From: Candidatus Cloacimonadota bacterium
GTDB taxonomy: Bacteria; Cloacimonadota; Cloacimonadia; Cloacimonadales; TCS61
Direction of reading: 5' to 3'
Length of the DNA: 44,358 nt
Assembly (NCBI GenBank): GCA_021735645.1
Contig: JAIPGP010000021.1
Location: 1 to 44,358, forward strand
The notes under the pieces were generated by a model. The model did no database searches and was not told the DNA's origin. It saw only the letters and a list, made by a program, of their open reading frames with translations. Of the stretch, positions 1-7,621 are shown one piece after another; position 1 is the first letter of the stretch; each line of letters starts with the position of its first letter. The position numbers and the translations under genes were made by a program.

Positions 1-468
1 GTTCAAAAATAAAATGCTCATTCTCGAGCAAAAATGTCAATTTTGAATATTGACCCTATTTTAACAAAGATGTGCACTTAATGTGCCTAATATAGATTTT
101 GCTCTTTATAATTCAATTACTTAGATTGAACAGTCTCTATTTACCCTTGATAATGTATCACTAATGTTAATATTAAACACAAATTATTTATTTTTTTGTA
201 TCTATTTCAATGTGTAAATATTTTACTGCTTAATCTTCTCGTACATAAGAGTCCGTATTTACTACTACCGCCCAATAAATGGATTATTTTTTTTCACTGA
301 TCCTCTTGTTTCATGCAATATCTGTCTCTGGGCAAATAACCTATACAAATATGATATGAATTTCCTCACTATTTGCCTGATTTTTCACCTTTGTACTTGA
401 CAAACTATGGCAGAATCAAAATTTTATCTATATAGATAGACTACATAACAGTTTATTAAAGAGGAATT
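1..468. other. AT-rich gene-free leader region
   Basis: No convincing gene is seen here. The stretch is AT-rich, with stop codons in all frames. It holds a TTGACA box at 397-402 and a perfect 14-bp palindrome at 425-438, which probably belong to the control region of the gene starting at 469. No well-spaced -10 box accompanies the TTGACA box (the best is TTTTAT, 19 nt away), so the promoter is tentative. Confidence 0.5.
425..438. promoter_or_regulatory. 14-bp perfect palindrome, possible operator
   Basis: TATCTATATAGATA reads the same on both strands. It lies 31 bp before the start codon at 469 and about 22 bp after a TTGACA box (397-402), where a repressor site would be expected. The regulator is unknown. 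In an AT-rich region a chance palindrome is possible. Confidence 0.3.
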
Positions 469-1335
469 ATGTATTACTCAAAAATACTTGCAGATTTGAA
501 GAAACAGGATCGTAATCCTGTGAACAAGATGTACTTAAGTGAACTCTCACTTAAGTGGAAGAATTTTCAGCAACTCACTGAAAATCCTGCCTCAGCCAAT
601 GCCGATCTGGCAAAAGCTCTCTCTAAATTCCTGACGGTTCTGCATAACCGTAAATTTCTTTATAATAAAGTAAAGAATAATGGTTTTCACGAGGACTCAC
701 CCATCTATTCAGCCAACTACATGAATGACCTGATAGCAGCCCTGATGATCCGGCAACCGCTTACCATACAGCCAGGCATCACCTGGGATTTTCAGCCGCT
801 GAACTACAAACTGGCAATTTCGGGTAAAAACCCTGCTGAGATCGCTGCAGCTCCACTTGTCGGCAGTCAGGAAACACCTCCAGTGCTTTCACTGGCACTC
901 AATCTTGATTTTCAATACCGCGTATCAGGTAAACGCAATTTCACTAAAGGGAATTTCAAGCTGCCTTTCCTGCTTTTTTTCCCGATCAAAAATCCCACGA
1001 TGGCTGACCTGTTCCTGCTCGAACACTACGCTATGCAAGTGAAATCCACCTGTCATACTGCCCAGGTTTTCTTAGTTTGCGAATCTCTGGAAAATTGTAA
1101 AGAAGCAAACTTTCAAGACCTTAACTTTAAAATTTTTGCTCTGCTCACAGAAAGTGAAAGCAATCCCTACCAGATTTCAATCCAGCTGATTGATAAACTG
1201 GACACTGCTATAAAAAATGTTCTATACCACTCGCCGGAATCTCAACTGGTCATTGTTAAAGAAAAGAAAAAAGCCGCTCCGGCTCATCCTGTTCCCAAAA
1301 CAAAAACCCGTCATAATAGATATAAGAAAAAATAA
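469..1335 (+). CDS. Hypothetical protein, 288 aa, lysine-rich tail
   Basis: I do not recognise this family. The 288-aa product has no signal peptide or membrane segment and is probably cytoplasmic. It looks globular to about residue 262, then ends in a very basic, proline-containing tail (KEKKKAAPAHPVPKTKTRH and onward to KKK), which would suit nucleic-acid or membrane-surface contact. GAGGA at 461-465 supports the ATG at 469, with tight spacing. The stop is only 17 bp before the hutU start, so the two genes are very probably co-transcribed; whether this reflects a role in histidine breakdown is unknown. The reading frame is long and uninterrupted and its codon use matches its neighbours, so it is a real gene. 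Confidence 0.8.
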   Translation: MYYSKILADLKKQDRNPVNKMYLSELSLKWKNFQQLTENPASANADLAKALSKFLTVLHNRKFLYNKVKNNGFHEDSPIYSANYMNDLIAALMIRQPLTIQPGITWDFQPLNYKLAISGKNPAEIAAAPLVGSQETPPVLSLALNLDFQYRVSGKRNFTKGNFKLPFLLFFPIKNPTMADLFLLEHYAMQVKSTCHTAQVFLVCESLENCKEANFQDLNFKIFALLTESESNPYQISIQLIDKLDTAIKNVLYHSPESQLVIVKEKKKAAPAHPVPKTKTRHNRYKKK

Positions 1336-1352
1336 ATTTGTTTGGAGTTGAA

Positions 1353-3359
1353 ATGGATAACAATTCTATCGCCAACGCTATGACGATTAGGCTCGAACCT
1401 GTATTGCCCGAAAAAAAAGATTTTGAACCCGGCATCAGACGTGCCCCGGATCGCGGTTTGCCACTTAATAACCATGAAATTAAGATCGCTCTTAAAAATG
1501 CACTCCGCTATATACCTGAAAACCTGCATAACGAAATTGCACCGGAATTCTTACAGGAATTGCGTACAATGGGCAGGATTTATGGCTATCGCTGGCGTCC
1601 TGCCGGAAAACTCTCAGGTAAACCAGTTAACGAATACAAAGGTATCCTTGCTGCCAGAGCTCTTCAGGTCAATATCGATAATAACCTCGATTTTGACGTA
1701 GCTCTCTATCCCTACGAACTTGTCACCTATGGTGAAACAGGTCAGGTCTGCCAGAACTGGATGCAGTATCTGCTCATCAAAAAATATCTGGAAGTGATCC
1801 GTGAAGATCAGACTCTGGTAGTTTCTTCCGGTCACCCTGTAGGTATTTTCCCCTCTTCCAAAGATGCACCACTCGTGATCTCAACAAATGGTCTGCTGGT
1901 AGGTAAATGGGATAATCCCGATGATTTCAAAAAACTCGCTGCCATGGGCTGCTCAAATTACGGACAGATGACTGCTGGCGGCTGGATGTATATAGGTCCG
2001 CAAGGCATCGTCCATGGTACATATATTACTCTGCTTAATGCCGGTCGTAAATATCTGGGTATCCCGGAAGATCAGGACTTAGCAGGCAGATTCTTCATTT
2101 CCTCCGGCTTAGGTGGTATGAGTGGTGCTCAGGCAAAAGCGGTGGAAATCGCCGGAGGCATAGGCGTTATCGCTGAAGTGGATTACAGCCGTATTGAAAC
2201 CAGACATTCCCAGGGCTGGGTAGGCAAGGTTAGCGCTGACTTAAAACAGATCGCTGACTGGATGCAGGAGTATAAAATATCAAAAAAACCTGTCTCTATT
2301 GCTTATCACGGCAATATTGTTGACCTTCTGGAATATCTTGACCAGCACAATATAGCTGTTGACCTGATCTCTGACCAGACTTCCTGTCATGCCGTTTATG
2401 AAGGGGGTTACACTCCTGCCGGCATCAGTTTTGATCAAGGTAGAAAATTAATTAAAGAAAATCCTGATAAATTCCATCAGCTTGTGGATGTATCACTGCT
2501 GCGCCATTTTGAAGTGATTAAAAAACTCACTGCCAAAGGCTCATATTTCTGGGATTACGGTAACAGCTTCCTGGCTTCCATCTTTGATGCCGGAGCTACG
2601 GAAATTGCTGCTAATGGTAAAGATACTTCCGAAGGCTTTATCTACCCCTCCTATGTGGAAGATATTATGGGACCTATCTGCTTTGACCGCGGCTTCGGTC
2701 CCTTCCGCTGGGTTTGCCTCTCACGCCAGGATGCTGATCTTAAACGCACTGATGAAGCTGCCATGGCTTGCATTGACCCCTCGCTCAGTTCGCTGCACCG
2801 CGATAATTATCACTGGATAGCTACTGCCGAAGAAAATAAACTCGTGGTCGGCACGAAATGCCGTATCCTTTATGCGGATGAAGAAGGCAGAATGGAAATA
2901 GCCCTCAAATTTAACCAGATGGTACGCGACGGCATTATTGGTCCCATATTATTAGGTAGAGACCATCATGACGTATCCGGCACAGATTCACCCTTCCGTG
3001 AAACAGCAAATATCTATGACGGCAGTCGCCCGACTGCAGATATGAGCATCCAGTGCTGGGGTGGAAATATTGCCCGAGGTATGACCTTAGTTGCCCTGCA
3101 TAATGGTGGTGGAGTTGGCATCGGAAGAGCTTCAAATGGCGGCTTTGGCCTCCTCTTAGATGGCTCAGCCCACGCTGATAAAGTTATTAAAAGTGCTCTG
3201 AGCTGGGATGTGATGGGCGGAGTTGCCCGTAGAAGCTGGGCAAGAAACCAGCCAGCTCTCGAAACTGCCTCAATCTGGAACAAAAAACATCCCGATGAAG
3301 GACATATCACCATACCCTTCCTTGCTGACGATGAGCTCATCAATAAACTCGTAGATTAA
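1353..3359 (+). CDS. hutU: Urocanate hydratase (urocanase)
   Basis: Converts urocanate to 4-imidazolone-5-propionate, the second step of histidine degradation, using tightly bound NAD+; cytoplasmic. Family signatures are clear: ETGQVCQNWMQ, SSGHPVGIF near residue 157, a glycine-rich SSGLGGMSGAQAKA near 250, DQTSCHA near 345, and GGGVGIGRASNGGFG near 590. At 668 aa it belongs to the long urocanase form (the classical Pseudomonas enzyme is about 555 aa). I start it at the ATG at 1353 because GGAG (1344-1347) sits 5 bp upstream; an in-frame TTG at 1338 lacks such a site. No hutH, hutI or formimidoyl-glutamate enzyme is seen in the window, so the rest of the pathway must lie elsewhere. It follows the unknown 288-aa gene and ends at a strong terminator. 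Confidence 0.96.
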   Translation: MDNNSIANAMTIRLEPVLPEKKDFEPGIRRAPDRGLPLNNHEIKIALKNALRYIPENLHNEIAPEFLQELRTMGRIYGYRWRPAGKLSGKPVNEYKGILAARALQVNIDNNLDFDVALYPYELVTYGETGQVCQNWMQYLLIKKYLEVIREDQTLVVSSGHPVGIFPSSKDAPLVISTNGLLVGKWDNPDDFKKLAAMGCSNYGQMTAGGWMYIGPQGIVHGTYITLLNAGRKYLGIPEDQDLAGRFFISSGLGGMSGAQAKAVEIAGGIGVIAEVDYSRIETRHSQGWVGKVSADLKQIADWMQEYKISKKPVSIAYHGNIVDLLEYLDQHNIAVDLISDQTSCHAVYEGGYTPAGISFDQGRKLIKENPDKFHQLVDVSLLRHFEVIKKLTAKGSYFWDYGNSFLASIFDAGATEIAANGKDTSEGFIYPSYVEDIMGPICFDRGFGPFRWVCLSRQDADLKRTDEAAMACIDPSLSSLHRDNYHWIATAEENKLVVGTKCRILYADEEGRMEIALKFNQMVRDGIIGPILLGRDHHDVSGTDSPFRETANIYDGSRPTADMSIQCWGGNIARGMTLVALHNGGGVGIGRASNGGFGLLLDGSAHADKVIKSALSWDVMGGVARRSWARNQPALETASIWNKKHPDEGHITIPFLADDELINKLVD

Positions 3360-3387
3360 GATTAATTATCTAGTAAAATAATTTCTC

Positions 3388-3425
3388 AAACACGCCCGAC
3401 CAACAATCGGGCGTGTTTCTTTTTA
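3388..3425 (+). terminator. Rho-independent terminator of hutU
   Basis: A perfect 12-bp stem (AAACACGCCCGA at 3388-3399 with its complement at 3407-3418) closes a 7-nt loop and is followed by TTTCTTTTT. It lies 28 bp after the hutU stop. Confidence 0.9.
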
Positions 3426-3426
3426 C

Positions 3427-3472
3427 TCCTTCCCAGCATCAGAGTCTCTGGACTAAGTAAGACTGGGAAGGA
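3427..3472. repeat. Nested inverted repeat
   Basis: Outer arms TCCTTCCCAG (3427-3436) and CTGGGAAGGA (3463-3472) are exact complements. Between them lies a separate 11-base palindrome, CAGAGTCTCTG (3440-3450), so two stacked hairpins are possible. It directly follows the hutU terminator and has no T-run of its own. Confidence 0.6.
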
Positions 3473-3490
3473 ACATAGCTTATTGCTTTT

Positions 3491-3526
3491 TATAGGTCTT
3501 ATAGGTCTTATAGGTCTTATAGGCGA
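3491..3526. repeat. 9-nt-period array, unit TATAGGTCT
   Basis: Three exact TATAGGTCT units begin at 3491, 3500 and 3509, and a fourth, diverged unit (TATAGGCGA) begins at 3518. The same word recurs at 4433-4450, and related words occur at 7431-7452. It is a direct array only, with no second arm here. Confidence 0.85.
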
Positions 3527-3853
3527 GCAACATGTTATAACGTTCCTTTTGATTCAAAACTTTTTATATTCCGTAACTGCTTTTAAGTGGGCATTTTAAT
3601 TTTATCTCTGCGTAAATTTCCATAAATCACTGTAAAAATGCACTTTGAGCTGTGTACATGTGTTTCTTGCGATATCTACCATACTCCCTGTGGTCCCCCG
3701 TGGCTTCCCTGAGGCTTTTGATAGGTTATGATCAATAACTGTAACATTAGTTCAGATTTATTTTTTCTGTCCTACTGAATTACAAATCCAATTTTTCCTA
3801 TCCACTAATTTCTGGTGCTGCCAGATTTACAGGGAAAATGCTTGACATAATTA
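3527..3853. other. Gene-free stretch with a CCCTGTGG-type direct repeat
   Basis: No gene is seen. At 3684-3715 a degenerate direct repeat reads CCCTGTGG, CCCCGTGG, CCCTGAGG with a 10-11 nt step. The same word set occurs at 22437-22458. The rest is AT-rich and unremarkable. Confidence 0.5.
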
Positions 3854-3882
3854 TTTGGAAATTTAATGAAATAAGATATAAT
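3854..3882 (+). promoter_or_regulatory. Candidate promoter for the 170-aa membrane protein
   Basis: A perfect TATAAT at 3877-3882 is preceded by TTTGGA at 3854-3859 with a 17-bp spacer. It lies 19 bp before the start codon at 3902. A TTGACA box at 3842-3847 is too far from the -10 to pair with it. Confidence 0.45.
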
Positions 3883-3901
3883 CTCAAATAAAGAGGTAAT
3901 T

Positions 3902-4414
3902 ATGAGAACTGGAATAATTAAAACGTGGTTGTTACTGTTTCTGATTGTTGTTCCCGCGGCATTACTTATTGCCGTTAAACAGGAAGGTGAAAATAATAAT
4001 ACATCCATAGCACTGATCTTAGAGGAAATACGAGGAACTCAGAATGTGACTTCAGATAACAAAATTCAACCCGATAAAGTTAATATCCTGCAATTGGGAA
4101 AGCTTGGTGAAGCAGTATTTTCCAATTTATTTCCCGATAGGAGCAAACGGGAATTCATGGAGAATCTGATGAGAGAAGAAGATTCCGAATCTTTAGAGGA
4201 ATTGTATCAGCGGATCGGATATAAATATCTAAAAGAAGGTTTTAAATTACCAGTCAATGATCTAAGCAGTAAGCCCAAAGAACCTGGTTACCATATCGGT
4301 TTTGGAGAAATATTGGTGCTATTATCATTTTTAATACTGGTAATTCTTTGGAGAATATTCAGCTACGTTAAAGAGATACTGCGGCATAATAAGGTTGGGA
4401 AAGGAGATAATTGA
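3902..4414 (+). CDS. Hypothetical two-helix membrane protein, 170 aa
   Basis: Not recognised. An N-terminal hydrophobic segment (about residues 8-25, WLLLFLIVVPAALLIAV) and a second near residues 134-154 (ILVLLSFLILVILWRIF) bracket a ~105-residue hydrophilic, acidic central domain that would face the periplasm or exterior if both segments span the inner membrane. The C-terminus is short and basic. GAGG (3893-3896) precedes the ATG by 5 bp and a good -10 box lies just upstream, so it seems to be transcribed alone. A 9-nt-period repeat follows the stop. There is no neighbour of related function. Confidence 0.75.
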   Translation: MRTGIIKTWLLLFLIVVPAALLIAVKQEGENNNTSIALILEEIRGTQNVTSDNKIQPDKVNILQLGKLGEAVFSNLFPDRSKREFMENLMREEDSESLEELYQRIGYKYLKEGFKLPVNDLSSKPKEPGYHIGFGEILVLLSFLILVILWRIFSYVKEILRHNKVGKGDN

Positions 4415-4423
4415 TTGTTTTCT

Positions 4424-4468
4424 TTTAGGACTTATAGGTCTCATAGGTCTTATAAGTCCTATAGGGCA
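4424..4468. repeat. 9-nt-period array with hairpin arms
   Basis: Units step by exactly 9 nt from 4424, 4433, 4442, 4451 and 4460 (TTTAGGACT, TATAGGTCT, CATAGGTCT, TATAAGTCC, TATAGGGCA). The first and fourth units create an exact 11-bp inverted repeat: TAGGACTTATA at 4426-4436 and TATAAGTCCTA at 4451-4461. It follows the 170-aa gene by 10 bp, but there is no T-run to make it a classical terminator. Confidence 0.85.
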
Positions 4469-4580
4469 TATAAAAAGAGACGTGAAGGGATATTTGAATC
4501 GGATAAAATCACATTTCAGTTGACTGTAGAATAGGTGGCTGGATAATTTGAAAGTAAAAATATTGATGAAGGAGAAAAAT

Positions 4581-4913
4581 ATGTATCCAGGTGGCAAAAA
4601 AGGCAATATGAATGACCTGATGAAGCAGGCAAAGAAGATGCAGGAACAGATGATGAAAGCTCAGGAAGAGCTGGCAAACAAGGTAGTGGAAGCCACTTCA
4701 GGCGGCGGTATGGTCACTGTGAAAATGAATGGTCATAATGAACTTCTGAGCGTGAAAATTGATCCGGTAGTGGTCGATCCCGCTGATGTGGAAATGCTGG
4801 AAGACCTGATATTGGCTGCCGTAAATGAAGCTCAGCAGAAAGTTGCAAAAAGTTCCGAAGAAGAGATGTCCAAATTCGTACCCGGCAATATGAAAATACC
4901 TGGATTATTCTAA
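4581..4913 (+). CDS. ybaB: YbaB/EbfC family nucleoid-associated protein
   Basis: Small DNA-binding protein thought to bind the nucleoid as a dimer. The 110-aa length fits the family. It has the Met/Lys/Gln-rich N-terminal helix (MNDLMKQAKKMQEQMMKAQEEL) and the family core VVEATSGGGMVTVKMNGH followed by the VKIDP and LEDLILAAVNEA segments. GGAG (4571-4574) is 6 bp before the ATG at 4581; a TTG further upstream at 4548 has no comparable site. recR begins 3 bp after the stop, the widely conserved ybaB-recR pairing, which supports both calls. Confidence 0.93.
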   Translation: MYPGGKKGNMNDLMKQAKKMQEQMMKAQEELANKVVEATSGGGMVTVKMNGHNELLSVKIDPVVVDPADVEMLEDLILAAVNEAQQKVAKSSEEEMSKFVPGNMKIPGLF

Positions 4914-4916
4914 GCG

Positions 4917-5516
4917 ATGCTGTCCGGTAGTTTTATAGAACTTAAGCAGGGCTTAAAGAAACTTCCAGGTATAGGCGAGAAAACAGCGACACGGCTGGCA
5001 ATGTACCTGATACGGATGCCAAAAGACGAGGCAACGGGTCTGGGCGAGGCAATTATCAAGACGGTAAGCAGTTTTTCCAATTGCTCTATCTGCAATATTC
5101 TCAGTGATGTGGAACCCTGTATATTTTGCACTGACAGCCAGCGAGATCAGCGGTCGCTCTGCCTAGTTGAAGACACTCAGGATGCCTATCTGATCGAAGA
5201 TACCAACGAGTTTAAAGGACGCTATTTTGTCTTAGGCAATCTGCTCTCTCCTATGGATGGGATCGGACCTAATGAGATCAATTTTCCACTTTTGCAGGAA
5301 TTTCTGGCTGCTAATCCCGTGGAAGAGCTTATTCTGGCACTAAGTCCATCTGTGGAAGGAGAAAGCACAATAAACTTTCTGGTTAATCAGCTTCAGGATA
5401 AAGTGGATAAGATCACGCGGCTTTCTACCGGACTGCCCTTTGGCGGGGATATGGAATATGCCACTTCGCGAACACTCACCACTGCCCTGCAAAGACGCTA
5501 TTCGGCAGATAAGTAG
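4917..5516 (+). CDS. recR: Recombination mediator protein RecR
   Basis: Works with RecO and RecF to load RecA at gaps in DNA. The 199-aa product has the family order: a helix-hairpin-helix (LPGIGEKTATRLA, residues 16-28), a four-cysteine zinc site (C56, C59, C68, C71), a Toprim domain starting around LCLVEDTQDAYLIE, the YFVLGNLLSPMDGIGP motif, and a C-terminal segment with RLSTGLPFGGDMEYAT. It starts 3 bp after ybaB and ends 2 bp before ribE, so the three form one transcription unit. Confidence 0.97.
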   Translation: MLSGSFIELKQGLKKLPGIGEKTATRLAMYLIRMPKDEATGLGEAIIKTVSSFSNCSICNILSDVEPCIFCTDSQRDQRSLCLVEDTQDAYLIEDTNEFKGRYFVLGNLLSPMDGIGPNEINFPLLQEFLAANPVEELILALSPSVEGESTINFLVNQLQDKVDKITRLSTGLPFGGDMEYATSRTLTTALQRRYSADK

Positions 5517-5518
5517 TT

Positions 5519-6148
5519 ATGTTCACAGGAATAATAGAAGAAATCGGCAAGCTGGAGAGTTATCTTGATAAAGGCGGCAAACGTTATCTGAATATCGGTT
5601 GCAGCAGGATCATAGAATCGCTCAAGATCGGTGACAGCGTGTGCTGCAATGGTGCCTGCCTCACTGTAACTGCTTTCAATAATCGCCAGATCACTGTGGA
5701 AGTGATGGGCGAAACGCTTTCCAAAACAACTGTCAGCTCCTGGAAACCAGCAGAGAAAATCAATCTGGAACCTGCCCTGCCTGCCAGTGGCAGATTTGAC
5801 GGTCATATAGTGCAGGGTCATGTGGATTGCGTGAGTGAATTTATCAGCCAGGAACAGATTGCTGAGACTACCTATTTATGGTATAAACTGGCAGCAGAGC
5901 ATCAGGATATGGTCACCTGGCAAGGCTCTATCGCGGTCAATGGAGTGAGTCTTACTATAGCAAAACTGGAAAAAGACCGCTTTGCCGTCGCTTTGATCAC
6001 GCATACGCTGCAGGAAACCAATCTGGTAGAGCCAGGCAGGTATGTGAATCTGGAATTTGATATTATCGGCAAGTATATAGTCCGCTATTTCAGTAATCAT
6101 CAGAACCCGAAAATGACCATGGAGTGGCTGCGTGAAAAGGGTTTTTAG
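5519..6148 (+). CDS. ribE: Riboflavin synthase, alpha subunit
   Basis: Dismutates two molecules of 6,7-dimethyl-8-ribityllumazine to riboflavin and a pyrimidinedione; cytoplasmic trimer. The 209-aa protein starts with the classic MFTGIIEE and has two lumazine-binding barrels, visible as the matched pairs CCNGACLTV / AVNGVSLTI and a FDGHIVQGHVD segment near residues 96-106. No other rib gene and no FMN riboswitch is seen nearby, so here it is separate from the riboflavin pathway genes and sits in the ybaB-recR run. Its 3' end overlaps the next gene by 17 bp. Confidence 0.96.
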   Translation: MFTGIIEEIGKLESYLDKGGKRYLNIGCSRIIESLKIGDSVCCNGACLTVTAFNNRQITVEVMGETLSKTTVSSWKPAEKINLEPALPASGRFDGHIVQGHVDCVSEFISQEQIAETTYLWYKLAAEHQDMVTWQGSIAVNGVSLTIAKLEKDRFAVALITHTLQETNLVEPGRYVNLEFDIIGKYIVRYFSNHQNPKMTMEWLREKGF

Positions 6149-7421
6149 TTTATTTGCGGTGCTGCTGCTAATACTTATTGTGGCAGGCTGTGGTAATAAA
6201 GAAAATGCCGCCGGCGGACCAGAGGATACGGAAAAACCATATATCTTGACCACCTATCCGGCAGAATATGCAGATATTACAGGCAAAAATATAGAAATCA
6301 CCTTTTCCAAACCGATGGATACAGGCACTTTCAGTACTGGACTGCGCATATATCCCGAGATATTCTCCAAACGCTTCCGCTGGGAAAATAATACTCTTAT
6401 TATTGAAATCAAAGAAATGCTGGAGCCTGAAACCAATTACTTTTTTTCTTTTTCTGAAACCATCCGCGGTTATCACAATAATCCTTTGGAGAAACAGTAT
6501 GACCTGGTTTGGGCAAGTGGAAAATTAAATGACTACAAAATTTCTGGCAATTTCCTGTTTGAAGAAATTGAGGACAGCAAGAGCGAAGTGAGGCTGAGTC
6601 TTTTTTCTGCTGATACTACTTTGATAACTACTCAGTGGTTTACTAATAATTACAGTTTTGAGACCTTGAATCCCGGTGGTCATTTCCTCAGGGCATTTAT
6701 CGATAAAAATAAGAATAAAAAACTGGATATTGAAACAGAACCATTTGCGGAAAATAATGTATCTGATAAACCAGTAGCTACCGTTGACCTGTTCCTGGCA
6801 TATTCAGATTCTACAGCTCCGGTATTGAAAAAAGTTTCTCCGGTCTTCAATGATGAACTTGATCTCACCTTTGATGAGAATGTGGTGAATGTGCATACTA
6901 TTCACCTGTTCACAGATTCCCTGGGACAGGCTTTGCGAGTGAAACGCTGGCGTATTGCTGATGATAAACTGAAATTATTCACCGCGGAAATGGATACTGT
7001 TGATTATAAGATCATGGTAATGGGTGCAGAAGATAAAAAGGGCAATATTGCTGATATAGATTCTCTTGTATTCTCCGCTGTTACAAAAATTGATACTGTA
7101 GCTCCCAAGGTTGTTAAAATCGATCCGCGGAATGGCTCCTCAGTTACTGATCTGCAGCCTGAGATCAAGGTAACTTTCAGCGAAGTGATTTTCAAAGAAC
7201 ATGCCAAAGCCTGGCTTACAGAAACCGAAACTGATTTGAAATATCCTCTGAAAGCCATCAGTGGTGATAATGAAGTAGTGGTCTTCAAACCCCTGGTGAA
7301 ACTCAAGAATTTTAATACATATCGCATCTCACTTGATGTGCAGGACCCGCGAGGTAACCAGTTAACTGATTTCGACGGCTCAGTTTTCCTCCCTGTCGTA
7401 AGAGAAGAATTACAAGATTAG
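6132..7421 (+). CDS. Ig-like domain lipoprotein (Big_5 type)
   Basis: Predicted lipoprotein of 429 aa. A hydrophobic signal ends in a lipobox, VAGC, with the acylated Cys at residue 20. It is followed by an Ig-like domain of the SbsA/Big_5 kind (about 35-130; YPAEYADITGKNIEITFSKP style) and a middle domain. Two further copies of the same theme are near 225 and 328 (APVLKKVSPVF; APKVVKIDPRNGSSV ... VTFSEVI). This architecture is common in Bacteroidetes-like envelopes; the precise role is unknown. The GTG start at 6132 lies inside ribE in another frame, with GGAG at 6121-6124 seven bases upstream, so translation is probably coupled to ribE. A 9-nt-period palindrome follows the stop. Confidence 0.85.
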   Translation: MKRVFSLFAVLLLILIVAGCGNKENAAGGPEDTEKPYILTTYPAEYADITGKNIEITFSKPMDTGTFSTGLRIYPEIFSKRFRWENNTLIIEIKEMLEPETNYFFSFSETIRGYHNNPLEKQYDLVWASGKLNDYKISGNFLFEEIEDSKSEVRLSLFSADTTLITTQWFTNNYSFETLNPGGHFLRAFIDKNKNKKLDIETEPFAENNVSDKPVATVDLFLAYSDSTAPVLKKVSPVFNDELDLTFDENVVNVHTIHLFTDSLGQALRVKRWRIADDKLKLFTAEMDTVDYKIMVMGAEDKKGNIADIDSLVFSAVTKIDTVAPKVVKIDPRNGSSVTDLQPEIKVTFSEVIFKEHAKAWLTETETDLKYPLKAISGDNEVVVFKPLVKLKNFNTYRISLDVQDPRGNQLTDFDGSVFLPVVREELQD

Positions 7422-7430
7422 AAATTAATC

Positions 7431-7452
7431 TATAAGTCCTATAGGACCTATA
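7431..7452. repeat. 9-nt-period palindrome
   Basis: TATAAGTCC (7431), TATAGGACC (7440) and TATA (7449) step by 9 nt and together form a near-perfect palindrome around GTCCTATAGGAC (7436-7447). It lies 9 bp after the lipoprotein stop and uses the same words as the arrays at 3.5 and 4.4 kb. Confidence 0.8.
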
Positions 7453-7621
7453 CAGAATCTACCAGAACTTTTCAATTTTGGAACGAATTATGCTTTTTAT
7501 TTTCCGGGATGGGAATAAATTTAAGCAAAGATAGCTAAACAGCAAAAGTGAAACGTTATTTGTGTACAACTTGTTAACATACTTTACAGATCAGGGGTTG
7601 TAAAAATAGATGGAGGACCAG

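Noticed and set aside
3014-3343. Antisense open frame of 109 codons inside hutU
   Set aside because: It is a shadow of the conserved urocanase frame, with no start signals or recognisable features. The same applies to the other long antisense frames, for example at 5498-5821, 17501-17932 and 36739-37374.
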